A stretch of 64,000 bases of DNA. Origin: Actinomycetes bacterium. Lineage in GTDB: Bacteria > Bacillota > Sulfobacillia > Sulfobacillales > JAIMBI01. The stretch covers positions 248,001 through 312,000 of the forward strand of contig JAIMBI010000001.1 in NCBI GenBank assembly GCA_023565505.1. Reading direction: 5' to 3'. The notes beneath the pieces were generated by a model that was given only the letters and a program-made list of their open reading frames with translations, ran no database searches and was not told where the DNA came from. How positions within the stretch are numbered: position 1 is the stretch's first letter; each line of letters begins with the position of its first letter. This document shows positions 54,240-63,830 of the stretch, one piece after another. Both the position numbers and the translations under genes were made by a program.

Positions 54240-56033
54240 GTGGACCCCGAGCGTATCCGGAATTTCTGCATCATCGCCCACGTCGACCACGGGAAGTCGA
54301 CGCTGGCGGATCGACTCCTGGAGGCGACCGGTGCCCTGTCGCCCCGGGAGATGAGCCCCCAGGTGCTCGACCAGCTCGACCTCGAGCGCGAGCGGGGGAT
54401 CACCATCAAGGCCCAGGCTGTCCGCCTGACCTATGCGGCGGCTGACGGACCGTACGAGCTCAACCTCATCGACACGCCCGGCCATGTCGACTTCGCCTAC
54501 GAGGTGTCGCGGACGTTGGCGGCGTGCGAGGGCGCGCTGCTGGTCGTCGACGCCAGCCAGGGCGTGGAGGCCCAGACCCTGGCCAACCTGTATCTCGCCG
54601 TCGAGCATGATCTCGCCGTCATCCCGGTCATCAACAAGATCGACCTGCCGAATGCGGAACCCGACCGGGTGGCCGCCGAACTCGCGGAACTGGGGCTCGA
54701 CGCAGCGCCGCTCCGCGTCTCGGCCAAGGCCGGCATCGGCATCGACGCCGTGCTCCGCGCCATCGTGGAGCGGATCCCTCCGCCCCGGGGCCGGGCGGAC
54801 GCCCCGCTGCGCGCGCTGGTGTTCGACTCCCGCTACGACAGCTACAAGGGTGTGCTGGTCTACGTCCGGATCATGGACGGCGCGCTGGCCGAAGGGGACC
54901 GGATCCGGTTCTGGGCGTCGGGCAAGGAGTTCCAGGTCACCGAAGTGGGTGTGTTCCGGCCGGCGCTCACGCCGGTCGGGCGGCTCGAGGCGGGGGAGGT
55001 GGGGTATTTCGCGGCGGCCATCCGGGCCGTCCGCGACACGCGCGTAGGCGACACGGTGACGCACGCCGACCGGCCGGCGGACGCGCCCCTGCCGGGTTAC
55101 CGGCCGGCCCAACCCATGGTCTACTCCGGGCTGTATCCCGTCGCCGGCGAGGATTACGAGCGGCTTCGGGACGCGCTGGAGAAGCTCCGCCTGAACGACG
55201 CCGCGCTCGTGTTCGAGCCGGAGACCTCGGCGGCGCTGGGCTTCGGATTCCGCTGCGGCTTCCTCGGACTGTTGCACCTCGACGTGGTGCAGGAGCGGCT
55301 CGAACGCGAGTACGGCCTCGAACTCATCACGACCGCGCCGGGCGTGGTGCTGCACGTCTACCTCCGCTCGGGCGAGATGGTGGTGGTGGACAATCCCGCA
55401 CGCATGCCGGACGCCGGGGTCATCGACCGCATCGAGGAGCCGGTGGTGGAGGCCAGCATCATCACGCCGGCGGAGTACGTGGGGGCCGTGATGGAACTGG
55501 CGCAGGAGCGCCGCGGGACCTTCCGCGACTTGTCGTATCTGGACCCGCGGCGCGCCATGCTGACGTACCGTCTGCCGCTCATGGAGATTCTGTACGACTT
55601 CTTCGACCAACTGAAGAGCCGGACCCGGGGCTACGCCTCGCTCGACTACCGACTGGTGGGCTACGAGCCGGCGGACCTGGTCCGCATGGACATCCGCGTC
55701 GCCGGGGAACCGGTGGACGCCCTCTCGGTGGTGGTGCACCGCGACCGGGCTTTCGCGCGCGCGCGGGCTCTCACGGAACGGCTCCGTGACCTCATCCCGC
55801 GGCAGTTGTTCGAGGTGCCCATCCAGGCAGCCATCGGCGGCCGGATCATCGCCCGCGAGACCGTGCGGGCCCTGCGCAAGGACGTGTTGGCCAAGTGTTA
55901 CGGCGGCGACGTCACCCGCAAGCGCAAATTGCTCGAGCGGCAGAAGGAGGGCAAGCGGCGGATGAAGGCGGTGGGGAGCGTCGAGATCCCGCAAGAGGCC
56001 TTCATGGCCGTCTTGCGGCTCGACCGGCCATGA
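54240..56033 (+). CDS. lepA: Elongation factor 4 (LepA)
   Basis: 597 residues, normal length. GTPase motifs [29 protein letters not shown] and NKIDLP; then domains II and III and the LepA-specific C-terminal domain ([20 protein letters not shown] region). Translating ribosome back-translocase or biogenesis factor. GTG at 54240 with AGAGGAGGA upstream; a TATGAT at 54213-54218 is a possible -10 box. Overlaps hemW by ATGA. Confidence 0.97.
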   Translation: MDPERIRNFCIIAHVDHGKSTLADRLLEATGALSPREMSPQVLDQLDLERERGITIKAQAVRLTYAAADGPYELNLIDTPGHVDFAYEVSRTLAACEGALLVVDASQGVEAQTLANLYLAVEHDLAVIPVINKIDLPNAEPDRVAAELAELGLDAAPLRVSAKAGIGIDAVLRAIVERIPPPRGRADAPLRALVFDSRYDSYKGVLVYVRIMDGALAEGDRIRFWASGKEFQVTEVGVFRPALTPVGRLEAGEVGYFAAAIRAVRDTRVGDTVTHADRPADAPLPGYRPAQPMVYSGLYPVAGEDYERLRDALEKLRLNDAALVFEPETSAALGFGFRCGFLGLLHLDVVQERLEREYGLELITTAPGVVLHVYLRSGEMVVVDNPARMPDAGVIDRIEEPVVEASIITPAEYVGAVMELAQERRGTFRDLSYLDPRRAMLTYRLPLMEILYDFFDQLKSRTRGYASLDYRLVGYEPADLVRMDIRVAGEPVDALSVVVHRDRAFARARALTERLRDLIPRQLFEVPIQAAIGGRIIARETVRALRKDVLAKCYGGDVTRKRKLLERQKEGKRRMKAVGSVEIPQEAFMAVLRLDRP

Positions 56034-57175
56034 CCGGGTTCGGCGTCTACGTCCATTGGCCGTTCTGCCCCACACGCTGTGCCTATTGCGACTTCGCGGC
56101 CATCGTCGACCGGGGTCGGGTGCCGGCCGAGCGGTACGCCCGGGCCTTGCTCGTCGAGCTGGCCGCGGTCCCCCTGCCGGAGGGCCCCGTCCTGAGCGTC
56201 TTTTTCGGGGGCGGGACGCCCTCCCTGGCGCCTCCCGCCGTCATCGGCCGGCTCCTCGAGGCGCTGGCGCGCCGCCGGACCCTCGCCGGCGACGCCGAGG
56301 TGACGCTCGAGGCGAACCCGGGCACCGTCGACGTTCGGCGTGCCGCCGCGTGGCGCGAGGCGGGGGTGACGCGGGTGTCGCTCGGGGTCCAGGCGCGGCA
56401 GGCCCATCACCTGGCCGCTCTGGGGCGGGACCATTCGGCGCGGGACGCCGAGACGGCCGTGGCCGCCGTCAGGGCGGCCGGCTTCGACAACCTCAACTGC
56501 GACCTCATCTATGGTCTGCCGGGCCAGACGGTGGCCGAATGGGAGGACACCCTGACCTGGGTGGGGCACTGGGCCCCGGAGCACGTCTCGGCGTACCAGT
56601 TGGAGGTGGAGCCGGGCACACGGCTTTGGCGTGCCGTGCGGCGGGGTGAGGTGGCGCCGCCCGATTCCGACCTGGTCGCCGATCTCGCCCTCCTCGCTGA
56701 GACGCACCTGGACGCCGCGGGGTTGCGGCGGTACGAGGTGAGCAACTGGGCCCGCCCGGGGCGGGAGTCGGTCCACAACCGCCTCTACTGGACCCAGATG
56801 CCCTACGTGGGACTGGGGGCCGGCGCGCACAGTTTCGACGGCCGGACCCGGCGCTGGAACGTCCGCGGCGTGCTCGCGTACCTGCGCGCGGTGGAGGCCG
56901 GCCGCCTGCCCGAGGCGGGGCGGGAAGACCTCGACGCCGCGCACCTGGCGGGGGAGTTCGTCTGGCTCGGTCTCCGCCAAATCGAGGGCGTGCGCCTCGA
57001 CGTCTTCCGGAGGCGGTTCGGCCGACCCCTCCAGGCGGCCTTTCCGGGCGTCGCCGAGCGGTTGGAACGGCTGGGCCTGTTGGAGAGCGACGGCGTCCGG
57101 CTGAGATTGTCCCGCCGTGGTCTCGACCTGTACAACCGGGTCGCCCAGGAGTTCCTGACAGCCCGTCTTTCTTGA
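56030..57175 (+). CDS. hemW: Radical SAM protein HemW (heme chaperone, formerly CPO-like)
   Basis: 381 residues. Radical SAM cluster C13-x3-C17-x2-C20 in [16 protein letters not shown], and the Hem[11 protein letters not shown]. It lacks the extra cysteine of true coproporphyrinogen dehydrogenase HemN ([11 protein letters not shown], not CNYCxC with trailing Cys), so it is HemW. Order lepA-hemW-hrcA is conserved in Firmicutes. Confidence 0.93.
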   Translation: MTGFGVYVHWPFCPTRCAYCDFAAIVDRGRVPAERYARALLVELAAVPLPEGPVLSVFFGGGTPSLAPPAVIGRLLEALARRRTLAGDAEVTLEANPGTVDVRRAAAWREAGVTRVSLGVQARQAHHLAALGRDHSARDAETAVAAVRAAGFDNLNCDLIYGLPGQTVAEWEDTLTWVGHWAPEHVSAYQLEVEPGTRLWRAVRRGEVAPPDSDLVADLALLAETHLDAAGLRRYEVSNWARPGRESVHNRLYWTQMPYVGLGAGAHSFDGRTRRWNVRGVLAYLRAVEAGRLPEAGREDLDAAHLAGEFVWLGLRQIEGVRLDVFRRRFGRPLQAAFPGVAERLERLGLLESDGVRLRLSRRGLDLYNRVAQEFLTARLS

Positions 57176-57200
57176 CAGGGAGGGACGAGGGTCTTAACGT
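57172..57200 (+). promoter_or_regulatory. Promoter of the hrcA operon
   Basis: TTGACA (57172-57177, overlapping the end of hemW) and, 17 bases on, a weak TAACGT (57195-57200), which places the start just upstream of the CIRCE element. Confidence 0.6.
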
Positions 57201-57213
57201 CTAAAGCGCGACA

Positions 57214-57240
57214 TTAGCACTCGAGCCCTCCGAGTGCTAA
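57214..57240. promoter_or_regulatory. CIRCE element, HrcA operator
   Basis: TTAGCACTC, nine-base spacer (57223-57231), GAGTGCTAA: a perfect consensus CIRCE repeat, 34 bases before the hrcA ATG. HrcA binding here represses the operon until heat shock. Confidence 0.97.
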
Positions 57241-57274
57241 CGGGTGTGTGCGGCGCCACGCAAGGAGGTGCGAC

Positions 57275-58288
57275 ATGGACACCCGCAAGGCACGAGTGTT
57301 GTCGGCGGTCATCGACGACTACATCGCCTCGGCGGAACCGGTCGCGTCGCGGACGCTCGCGCGACGACACGCGTTCGGCCTGTCGCCGGCGACGTTGCGC
57401 AACGAGCTGGCGGACCTCGAGGAAGAGGGCTACCTCGACAAGCCGCATACGTCGGCGGGCCGGGTTCCTTCGGACAAGGGATACCGCTACTACGTCGACC
57501 GCCTGCTGGTGCGGCCGGCGCTCGACCCCGAGGCCGTGCGGCGGATTCGGGAGGCGTATCGGGCCCGCGTCCGCGAGGTCGAATGGTTTCTGCACCAGAC
57601 GGCCAAGGTGGTCTCCGCCGCCACCCGCTACCCCTCGCTCGTCGTCGGCCCGGCGCTGGGCGCGGCGCGGCTCAGAAGGTTGAGCTTCGTGCCGCTGGCG
57701 CCGGGGACGGCCGTGGTGGTGGTCGAGACCGACAGCGGGTGGGTGGAGAGCCGGGTCGTCTCGGTGCCCGACGAACTGGACGCCGCGCAGTTGGAACGCA
57801 TCGCCCGGCTCCTCTCCGAGGAGCTGGGAGGCGTGCCGTTGGCGGAGATCGCCAGTCAGCGCCTGTCGCAGCTCGTGGCCCGGCTGGGTCGGTACGCCGC
57901 GTTCGTGGAAGAATTGCTCGAGTGGATCCAGGCGGCCGAGGCGGACGAGCACCACGTGACGGTCGAAGGGGCGCTTCGGCTGCTTGACCAGCCCGAGTTC
58001 CACAACCCGGAGCGCGTTCGCCACGTCTGGGACCGCCTCGGCGAGGATGCGGTGGTTCGGGAACTGTTCGAGGGGACGCAGGAGGACGGCGTGGCGGTGC
58101 GCATCGGCCGGGAGCTGCCGGTGCCCGATCTGACCGATTTGAGCGTGGTCTCCGTGCGGTACCGGCTGGGCGGCCGCGCGGTGGGGCAGGTGGCCGTGGT
58201 GGGACCGCGGCGGATGGACTACGGCCGCGTGATGGTGGTCCTCGAAGAGGTCGCCGAGGCGTTGTCGCAGGCTCTGAACTGGATCTAG
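57275..58288 (+). CDS. hrcA: Heat-inducible transcription repressor HrcA
   Basis: 337 residues. N-terminal winged helix (RKARVLSAVIDDYIASAEPVASRTLAR, then SPATLRNELADLEEEGYL, key residues SPATLRNE), the TSAGRVPSDKGYRYYVD linker, and the GAF-like domain ending MDYGRVMVVLEEVA. It binds the perfect CIRCE immediately upstream. AAGGAGGTG ribosome binding site. Operon hrcA-grpE-dnaJ-prmA-rsmE. Confidence 0.96.
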   Translation: MDTRKARVLSAVIDDYIASAEPVASRTLARRHAFGLSPATLRNELADLEEEGYLDKPHTSAGRVPSDKGYRYYVDRLLVRPALDPEAVRRIREAYRARVREVEWFLHQTAKVVSAATRYPSLVVGPALGAARLRRLSFVPLAPGTAVVVVETDSGWVESRVVSVPDELDAAQLERIARLLSEELGGVPLAEIASQRLSQLVARLGRYAAFVEELLEWIQAAEADEHHVTVEGALRLLDQPEFHNPERVRHVWDRLGEDAVVRELFEGTQEDGVAVRIGRELPVPDLTDLSVVSVRYRLGGRAVGQVAVVGPRRMDYGRVMVVLEEVAEALSQALNWI

Positions 58289-58317
58289 CGGACCGCGCGG
58301 AGGGGAGGCGGGAGAGC

Positions 58318-58998
58318 GTGCCGGACGACGAAAAGGGTTCCGAGACCCCGCAGGAGACGCCGACGGAGCCGAACCCGTCGGCCGAGGCGGCGCCCCAGGA
58401 CGCACTGCCGGCGGCCGAACCGGGCGCGGACGGCCCAGCCGCGTCGCCCGAGACGGGGTCGGAGGTCGAGGCGGCGGCCCCGGCGGAGCCGGCCATCGAC
58501 TGGCAGGCCGTCGCGGAGGAACGCTATCAGCAGATCCTCCGACTCCGTGCGGACTTCGAGAACTTCCGCCGGCGGGTCGACCGGGAGCGCGAGGAGTTCC
58601 GGGGCGTCGTGGTGGCGGAGATCCTGCGGGACTTCCTGAAGGTCTACGACAATCTGGAACGGGCTGTGCAGGCCGTGCCGGCGGTGCCCGAGGCGGAAGC
58701 GTGGCGGACGGGTATCGAGATGACGCGGCGGGGTTTTCTGGAGGCGCTCAAGGCGCAGGGGGTGGAACCCGTGCCAACGGTGGGCGAACCCTTCGACCCG
58801 AGTATCCATGAGGCGATCGGGCGGGTGCCGGACTCCTCCCCCGAGGGGACGGTCGTCGAAGAGCTCCAGGCAGGCTTCCGGTGGCGGTCGCGCGTGCTCC
58901 GGGCGGCCCTGGTGCGGGTGTCGGCCGGCCCTCCGGCCGAGGCGGCGACGCCGCCCGGGGAGCCGGGCGAGCCGGACGCCGCCGCATCCGAGGGATGA
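58318..58998 (+). CDS. grpE: Nucleotide exchange factor GrpE
   Basis: 226 residues. A long acidic, Ala/Pro-rich N terminus (to about 65) precedes the coiled coil YQQILRLRADFENFRRR and the beta-wing ending EGTVVEELQAGFRWRSRVLRAALV. It releases ADP from DnaK. GTG 58318 after GGAGGGGAGGCGG. dnaK, which usually follows, is absent; dnaJ starts three bases after this gene. Confidence 0.96.
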   Translation: MPDDEKGSETPQETPTEPNPSAEAAPQDALPAAEPGADGPAASPETGSEVEAAAPAEPAIDWQAVAEERYQQILRLRADFENFRRRVDREREEFRGVVVAEILRDFLKVYDNLERAVQAVPAVPEAEAWRTGIEMTRRGFLEALKAQGVEPVPTVGEPFDPSIHEAIGRVPDSSPEGTVVEELQAGFRWRSRVLRAALVRVSAGPPAEAATPPGEPGEPDAAASEG

Positions 58999-59001
58999 TC
59001 C

Positions 59002-60141
59002 ATGGCGGCCAAGCGCGACTATTACGAAATCCTGGGGGTGCCGCGCGACGCGTCGCCCGACGCCATCAAGCAGGCGTTTCGCCGCCTGGCCCGGAAATAT
59101 CACCCCGACGCCAACCCGGGCAACCCCGAGGCCGAGGAGAAGTTTAAGGAGATCAACGAGGCCTACGAGGTTCTGAGCGATCCGCAGAAGCGGGCGCGCT
59201 ACGACCAGTTCGGCCATGCCGGGGCGCAGGCCGGCGCCGGCCCGGGGCCGGGCGGAGCGGGCTTCGGCGGCTTCGACATCAACTTCGGCGGCATCGACGA
59301 CCTGTTCGACATGTTCATGGGCGGCGGCCAAGCCCGTCGCCGTGGTCCCGTCCCCGGGGAGGATCTCCGGGCGGACGTGGTGCTCACGCTGGAGGAAGTG
59401 CTCACCGGGGCCGAGAAGACCGTCACGGTCGAGCGCGAGGAGATCTGCGCGACCTGCCGCGGCAGCGGCGCGGAGGGGCCGGGCGGGGTCGAGACGTGCC
59501 CCCAGTGCCGTGGCACGGGGCAGGTGCAACAGGTCCGGGAGAGTTTCTTCGGGCAGTTCGTGCGGACGTTTCCCTGTCCCCGGTGCCAAGGCCGCGGCCG
59601 CATCATCACCCGGCCGTGCCGCACGTGCCACGGGCGCGGGCGCATTCGCGCCGAGCGGCGGTTGACGGTCAAGGTGCCGCCGGGAGTGGACAACAACACC
59701 CGCCTCCGCATGGCGGGACAGGGTGGCGCGGGCGAGCGCGGCGGACCGCCGGGCGACCTCATCGTCTTTGTGCACGTCCGCGAGCACCCCCGCTTCCGCC
59801 GCCAGGACGCCGACCTGTTGACCGACCTCCACGTCGGGTTCGCCCAGGCCGCGCTCGGGGCGGAGCTGACGGTCCCGACGCTCGACGGAGGGACGGCGAC
59901 GGTGAAGCTGCCGCCGGGCACGCAGCCGGGCACCATCCTGCGCCTGAAGGACCTGGGGCTGCCCCGCCTGGGCCAGGGGGGCCGCGGCGATCTCCGGGTG
60001 CAGATCGTGTTGGATGTCCCCAAGAAGCTCTCGGCCGAGGAGCGGGAATGGCTCCACCGCTGGGCGGAGATGCACCGCGAACCCGTCAACCAGGAGGATC
60101 GCGGCTTCATCCGCCGCGTGCGCGATGCCTTCGGCTCCTGA
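59002..60141 (+). CDS. dnaJ: Chaperone protein DnaJ
   Basis: 379 residues, type I. J-domain with HPD at 34-36, Gly-rich linker, four CxxCxGxG zinc repeats ([32 protein letters not shown]), and the C-terminal substrate domains. It stimulates DnaK; dnaK is not in the window. Overlaps prmA by 17 bases. Confidence 0.97.
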   Translation: MAAKRDYYEILGVPRDASPDAIKQAFRRLARKYHPDANPGNPEAEEKFKEINEAYEVLSDPQKRARYDQFGHAGAQAGAGPGPGGAGFGGFDINFGGIDDLFDMFMGGGQARRRGPVPGEDLRADVVLTLEEVLTGAEKTVTVEREEICATCRGSGAEGPGGVETCPQCRGTGQVQQVRESFFGQFVRTFPCPRCQGRGRIITRPCRTCHGRGRIRAERRLTVKVPPGVDNNTRLRMAGQGGAGERGGPPGDLIVFVHVREHPRFRRQDADLLTDLHVGFAQAALGAELTVPTLDGGTATVKLPPGTQPGTILRLKDLGLPRLGQGGRGDLRVQIVLDVPKKLSAEEREWLHRWAEMHREPVNQEDRGFIRRVRDAFGS

Positions 60142-61024
60142 GCCGGCTCGCCGCTGGTGGGCGGTCACCATCGAGGCGGACCCCTCCCGTCACGAGGAGG
60201 TGGCCGCCTGGTTCTACGCCGAGGGGGCCGGCGGCGTCGAATGGGAGGACGGCCGCCCGACGACGGCGCCTTGGGCGGACGAGCCGGTCGTTCCCACGCG
60301 TCCGCCCGCGGTCCGCGCCTACTTTCCCGACGACGCCCGCTGGACCGCCCGGCGGCGCCGCCTGTGGCGCCGGGCCCGGGCCCACGGGCTGGCGGTCACG
60401 GCCGAGGCTCTCAGGGAGGAGGACTGGGCCGAGGCCTGGAAGCAGTATTGGACGCCGACGCGCCCGGGCGAGCGCATCTGGGTTGTTCCGGCCTGGTTGG
60501 ATCCCCCCGATCCCGCCGCGCCCACGGTCCGGCTGGATCCCGGGATGGCGTTCGGGACAGGCACGCACCCGACCACGGCGATGATGATCCGGGCCATCGA
60601 ACGGGCGGTGCGGCCCGGTGAGTTCTGGATCGACGTGGGGACCGGGTCGGGCATCCTGGCCCTGGCGGCGTGGCTGATGGGCGCGCGTGTGGCGGCGGTG
60701 GACCCGGACCCCGTGGCGGTGGCGGTCGCCGCGGCCAACTTCGCGGCCCACGGGGCGCCCATCCGCCTCGAGGCCGGCACGGTGACCGCGCTCGCGGGCG
60801 CCGAACCCGCCGACGGCCTGTGCGCCAACCTGACCACGGACCTGTTGCGCGCCGAGATGCCGCGGCTGGTGGAGCGGGTGCGCCCCGGGGGGCGGCTGTT
60901 GTTGTCCGGGGTGGTCGACGCCCGCCGGGCCGAGGTGAGCGATGCCATGGCCGTGCACGGGGTGATGCTCGAGGACGTGGAGCACGAGGCGGGGTGGTGC
61001 CTCTTGGTGGGGCGGCGGCCGTGA
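60125..61024 (+). CDS. prmA: Ribosomal protein L11 methyltransferase
   Basis: 299 residues. N-terminal substrate domain ([20 protein letters not shown]), then the SAM-binding core with [28 protein letters not shown] and ANLTTDLL. Trimethylates L11. ATG lies inside the last codons of dnaJ; overlaps rsmE by GTGA. dnaJ-prmA-rsmE is the conserved order. Confidence 0.95.
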   Translation: MPSAPEPARRWWAVTIEADPSRHEEVAAWFYAEGAGGVEWEDGRPTTAPWADEPVVPTRPPAVRAYFPDDARWTARRRRLWRRARAHGLAVTAEALREEDWAEAWKQYWTPTRPGERIWVVPAWLDPPDPAAPTVRLDPGMAFGTGTHPTTAMMIRAIERAVRPGEFWIDVGTGSGILALAAWLMGARVAAVDPDPVAVAVAAANFAAHGAPIRLEAGTVTALAGAEPADGLCANLTTDLLRAEMPRLVERVRPGGRLLLSGVVDARRAEVSDAMAVHGVMLEDVEHEAGWCLLVGRRP

Positions 61025-61734
61025 TCCGGCTGGTGGCCGAGGCGGCCCAAATCCGCGGGGACACGGTGCTCCTGCGGGCGGACCAGGTCCACTACCTGGA
61101 GCGCGTCATGCGACGCCCCCGCGGCACCCGGATCGTGGTCCTGACCCCGGACGGCCCGCGTTGGGGGCGTTGGACGGAGCGGACGGCGCTGGTGCTGGAA
61201 GAGGCGGCCCCTCGCGTCAAGCCGCCCCGGCTCAGCGTGGGCATCGCGCAGGCGCTGCTGAAGGGCGACCGGTTCCGCGAAGTGGTGGACCGGGGCACGC
61301 AGGTCGGCGTCGCGGCCTTCCAGCCGCTTGTGACCGCCCGGTCCGTGGTCCGGTCGGCGTCGTCCGACCGCATCGACCGCTGGCGGCGGGTCGCCCGGGA
61401 GGCGGCCGAGCAATGCGGCCGGGCCGACGTCCCCGTGGTGGCGGACCCGATCGCCCTCAGCGGCTGGGATCCGGCGACGCCCATCATCGCGCTTGAGCCG
61501 GGAGGGCCGCCGCTGTTTCGCCAATACGTGGCCTTGGGAGCCCCCGACCGGCTGTGGCTGTTGGTGGGGCCGGAAGGCGGCCTGGCCCCCGCGGAGCTCG
61601 AGCCGTTCCGCGCCGCCGGCCGTGTGGCCGGGTGCGGTGCGTACGTGTTGCGGGCGGAAAACGCCGGCGCGATGGCGGCGCTCTTGTTGCTGCAGTGGGT
61701 GGAGTGGGCGGCGGCCGACGGGCCGCCGGCGTAG
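61021..61734 (+). CDS. rsmE: 16S rRNA (uracil-1498-N3)-methyltransferase
   Basis: 237 residues, SPOUT superfamily. N-terminal PUA-like domain (DQVHYLERVMRRPRG), then the trefoil knot with LLVGPEGGLAPAELE and the late LRAENAGAMAALLLL. GTG overlaps the prmA stop. mtaB, next in Bacillus, is absent. Confidence 0.95.
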   Translation: MIRLVAEAAQIRGDTVLLRADQVHYLERVMRRPRGTRIVVLTPDGPRWGRWTERTALVLEEAAPRVKPPRLSVGIAQALLKGDRFREVVDRGTQVGVAAFQPLVTARSVVRSASSDRIDRWRRVAREAAEQCGRADVPVVADPIALSGWDPATPIIALEPGGPPLFRQYVALGAPDRLWLLVGPEGGLAPAELEPFRAAGRVAGCGAYVLRAENAGAMAALLLLQWVEWAAADGPPA

Positions 61735-61788
61735 GTGCGGACGGCGGCGGCGGATCGATTGGCAGCAAGCGCCACGGCCAAGAAATCC

Positions 61789-61797
61789 TGCTAGGAT
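61789..61797 (+). promoter_or_regulatory. Extended -10 element before the 49-residue gene
   Basis: TGC-TAGGAT (61789-61797), an extended -10 form, in a short AT-richer patch 52 bases before GTG 61849. Confidence 0.4.
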
Positions 61798-61848
61798 AGC
61801 GTCCGAACCCCGCGAGCCATGCTAACCCCGCAAAGGGAGGCGTGGGTC

Positions 61849-61998
61849 GTGGGCAAGGTCATCGAGCTGAAGTTCTGCGACATCTGCCGCAAGCCCGTCG
61901 TGCGGCGGGAATTGGCCCAGGCGGCGGGCGGATTTCTCGAGACGACGCTCTGCAAGGAGTGCCTCACGAAATACGGGCACCTCTATCGCCCCTGGTGA
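61849..61998 (+). CDS. Small zinc-ribbon-like protein
   Basis: 49 residues, too short for many gene callers. Two CxxC pairs, FCDICRKP near 9-13 and LCKECLT near 34-38, flank a basic RRELAQAAGG segment, as in a small treble-clef or zinc ribbon. GTG has AAGGGAGG at eight bases. ATG 61819 is in frame but less well placed. Between rsmE and the HIT gene. No family name assigned. Confidence 0.6.
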   Translation: MGKVIELKFCDICRKPVVRRELAQAAGGFLETTLCKECLTKYGHLYRPW

Positions 61999-62046
61999 CA
62001 GGAAACAGGAGGACGGCGGCGAACCCTCCGGTGAGGTGAGTCCCCT

Positions 62047-62385
62047 TTGGACTGCGTCTTCTGCGGTATCGTCGCCGGGCGGGTGCCCTCCACCACTGTC
62101 CGGGACGAGGACGACGTGCTGGCGTTCCGGGACATCCGGCCGGTCGCGCCGACCCACGTGCTCATCATTCCCAAACGGCATATCCCGTCGCTCGCCGACG
62201 TCGGCCCCGACGACTGGCCGGTCGTCTTCCGCGCGCTCCGCGTGGCCAAGGAACTCGCGGAGAGTCTGAACCTCCGCGCCGGCTACCGCATCGTCGCCAA
62301 CGTCGGCCCGGAGGGCGGCCAGACGGTCGGGCATCTCCATTGGCATCTGCTCGCCGGCCGACCCATGGGCTGGCCGCCTGGCTAG
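62047..62385 (+). CDS. HIT-family protein (histidine triad hydrolase)
   Basis: 112 residues. Opening [26 protein letters not shown], and the histidine triad [11 protein letters not shown] near 94-104. Probably hydrolyses nucleotide phosphoramidates (HinT type). TTG start, with GAGGTGA six bases upstream. Order HIT-rpsU-yqeY is common. Confidence 0.94.
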   Translation: MDCVFCGIVAGRVPSTTVRDEDDVLAFRDIRPVAPTHVLIIPKRHIPSLADVGPDDWPVVFRALRVAKELAESLNLRAGYRIVANVGPEGGQTVGHLHWHLLAGRPMGWPPG

Positions 62386-62411
62386 ACCCGGGAGCGCCGC
62401 CCGAACCATGT

Positions 62412-62441
62412 TTGACACGTTTTTCCGGCCGCCGGTATAAT
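62412..62441 (+). promoter_or_regulatory. Strong sigma-A promoter of rpsU-yqeY
   Basis: TTGACA (62412-62417), 18-base spacer, TATAAT (62436-62441), both perfect. 54 bases before the rpsU ATG. Confidence 0.9.
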
Positions 62442-62495
62442 AGCCCGTATACGGTTAACCCCGACCCGATCGGGTGGAGGGGAGGGAAACACCCC

Positions 62496-62669
62496 ATGGC
62501 AGAGGTGAAGGTCGGCAAGAACGAGAGTCTCGAGGCGGCGCTCAAGCGGTTCAAGCGGCAGATTCAGAAGGCGGGCGTACTGGCTGAGGCCCGGCGGCAC
62601 GAGCGATACGAAAAGCCCAGCGTGCGGCGCAAGAAGAAGGCCGAGGCGGCCCGCAAGAAGCGGAAGTAG
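62496..62669 (+). CDS. rpsU: 30S ribosomal protein S21
   Basis: 57 residues. [22 protein letters not shown] opening (key residues [14 protein letters not shown]) and the basic tail [25 protein letters not shown] before the ATG. Followed by yqeY. Confidence 0.97.
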   Translation: MAEVKVGKNESLEAALKRFKRQIQKAGVLAEARRHERYEKPSVRRKKKAEAARKKRK

Positions 62670-62684
62670 TCCGAACCGGAGGGA

Positions 62685-63143
62685 ATGGCCGGGATGTTGC
62701 GCGAGCGGCTGGAGGCCGACCTGAAGCAGGCTCTCAGGGAGCACGACCAAACGCGGCTGTCCGTCATCCGGTTGGTCAAGGCGGCCATCCTGACGCAGGA
62801 AACCAAGGGGCCGCGGCGGTCGCTCGACGACGCCGGGATTCTCGAGGTCATCGCGCGGGAGATCAAAGAGCGGCTCGAGGCCCTGCCCGAGTTCGAACGG
62901 GGCGGCCGGACGGACTTGGTCGAGAAGGCCCGGCGGGAGTTGGCCGTGCTCCGGGAATACATGCCTCCACCCTTGTCGGAGACCGAACTGGATGCCTTGG
63001 TGGACGAGGTCGTCGCGCGGACGGGGGCCCAGGGACCCAAGGACATGGGCCGGGTGATGGCGGAATTGATGCCGGTCGTCCGCGGCCGGGCGGACGGGCG
63101 GGTGGTGTCGGAGAAGGTCCGTGCGCGGCTCACGGCGTCCTGA
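62685..63143 (+). CDS. yqeY: GatB/YqeY domain-containing protein
   Basis: 152 residues. [31 protein letters not shown] start and the late [11 protein letters not shown], with RADGRVVSE, match YqeY, the family related to the C-terminal domain of GatB. Function not settled; tRNA-related. ATG 62685 or 62694. rpsU-yqeY is a conserved pair. Confidence 0.93.
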   Translation: MAGMLRERLEADLKQALREHDQTRLSVIRLVKAAILTQETKGPRRSLDDAGILEVIAREIKERLEALPEFERGGRTDLVEKARRELAVLREYMPPPLSETELDALVDEVVARTGAQGPKDMGRVMAELMPVVRGRADGRVVSEKVRARLTAS

Positions 63144-63197
63144 CCACCGAGGAGGGACGGCCGGCGAGCGGGTGGCCCGCGCGGCGGCCGGGCCAGC

Positions 63198-63539
63198 GTG
63201 AGGGACGTGGGTCGACGGGGACCCCTGGGCCTAGTGCTCGGGGGATTGATTTTTCTCGGGGCAGGCGTCGTCTGGTGGCGAACGGTGGCGGACCGGCCTC
63301 GGCCGGCCCCGCCGGCCGTCGTCATGGTGGGGGCCCGCCCGGCGGGGGCGCGCTGGCGCCTCGTCGTGAGTTGGTGGACGGCCGGAGGCCGCCGCTTGGC
63401 CGCGGCGCCGGTGCCCGGCACGGGCGTGGCCCAGGTGACGGTGGAAGCATTCCGTGGCAGCCGCCTCGCCGCCAGCCTGACGCTCATCCGCACCGCATCG
63501 TGGGACGCCGTCCGCTTCGACCCGCGAACGAAGCAGTGA
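63198..63539 (+). CDS. Small secreted or membrane-anchored protein, truncated at a junction
   Basis: 113 residues read from GTG 63198 to TGA. One hydrophobic segment (about 10-26) is followed by Pro-rich linker and an Ala/Arg/Trp-rich domain that I do not recognise. The last few codons (from about 63524) lie in sequence that is colinear with rplT in another frame, so the natural C terminus is probably missing and the stop is accidental. Confidence 0.4.
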   Translation: MRDVGRRGPLGLVLGGLIFLGAGVVWWRTVADRPRPAPPAVVMVGARPAGARWRLVVSWWTAGGRRLAAAPVPGTGVAQVTVEAFRGSRLAASLTLIRTASWDAVRFDPRTKQ

Positions 63540-63775
63540 TGCATTCTCTCTGGTATGCGTACCAGCACCGCCGCACGCGTAAACGCGACTTTCGGCGTCT
63601 GTGGATTACACGCATCAACGCTGCGGCGCGGATGCACGGCCTATCCTACAGTCGCTTCATGAATGGGTTGAAGCAGGCCGGCATTGGCCTGGACCGCAAG
63701 GTGTTGGCGGATATTGCGGTACACGATGCCAACGGCTTCGCAAGCTTGGTGCAAAAGGCCAAAGCCGCCCTATAA
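63524..63775 (+). pseudogene. rplT: 50S ribosomal protein L20, N-terminally truncated fragment
   Basis: Frame of 83 codons plus stop matching about residues 37-119 of L20: [17 protein letters not shown], then [20 protein letters not shown] and [19 protein letters not shown]. The first 35-40 residues, with the basic N-terminal extension, are absent; upstream sequence is an unrelated gene. rpmI and infC, the usual upstream genes, are also missing. A GTG or ATG inside the fragment (63536, 63539) would not give a working L20. Lower GC than neighbours. Confidence 0.9.
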
Positions 63776-63830
63776 GCACACGGGCCCGACATTTTGACGG
63801 CAGTTCTTGCCGGGAATGGATTGAACCACT

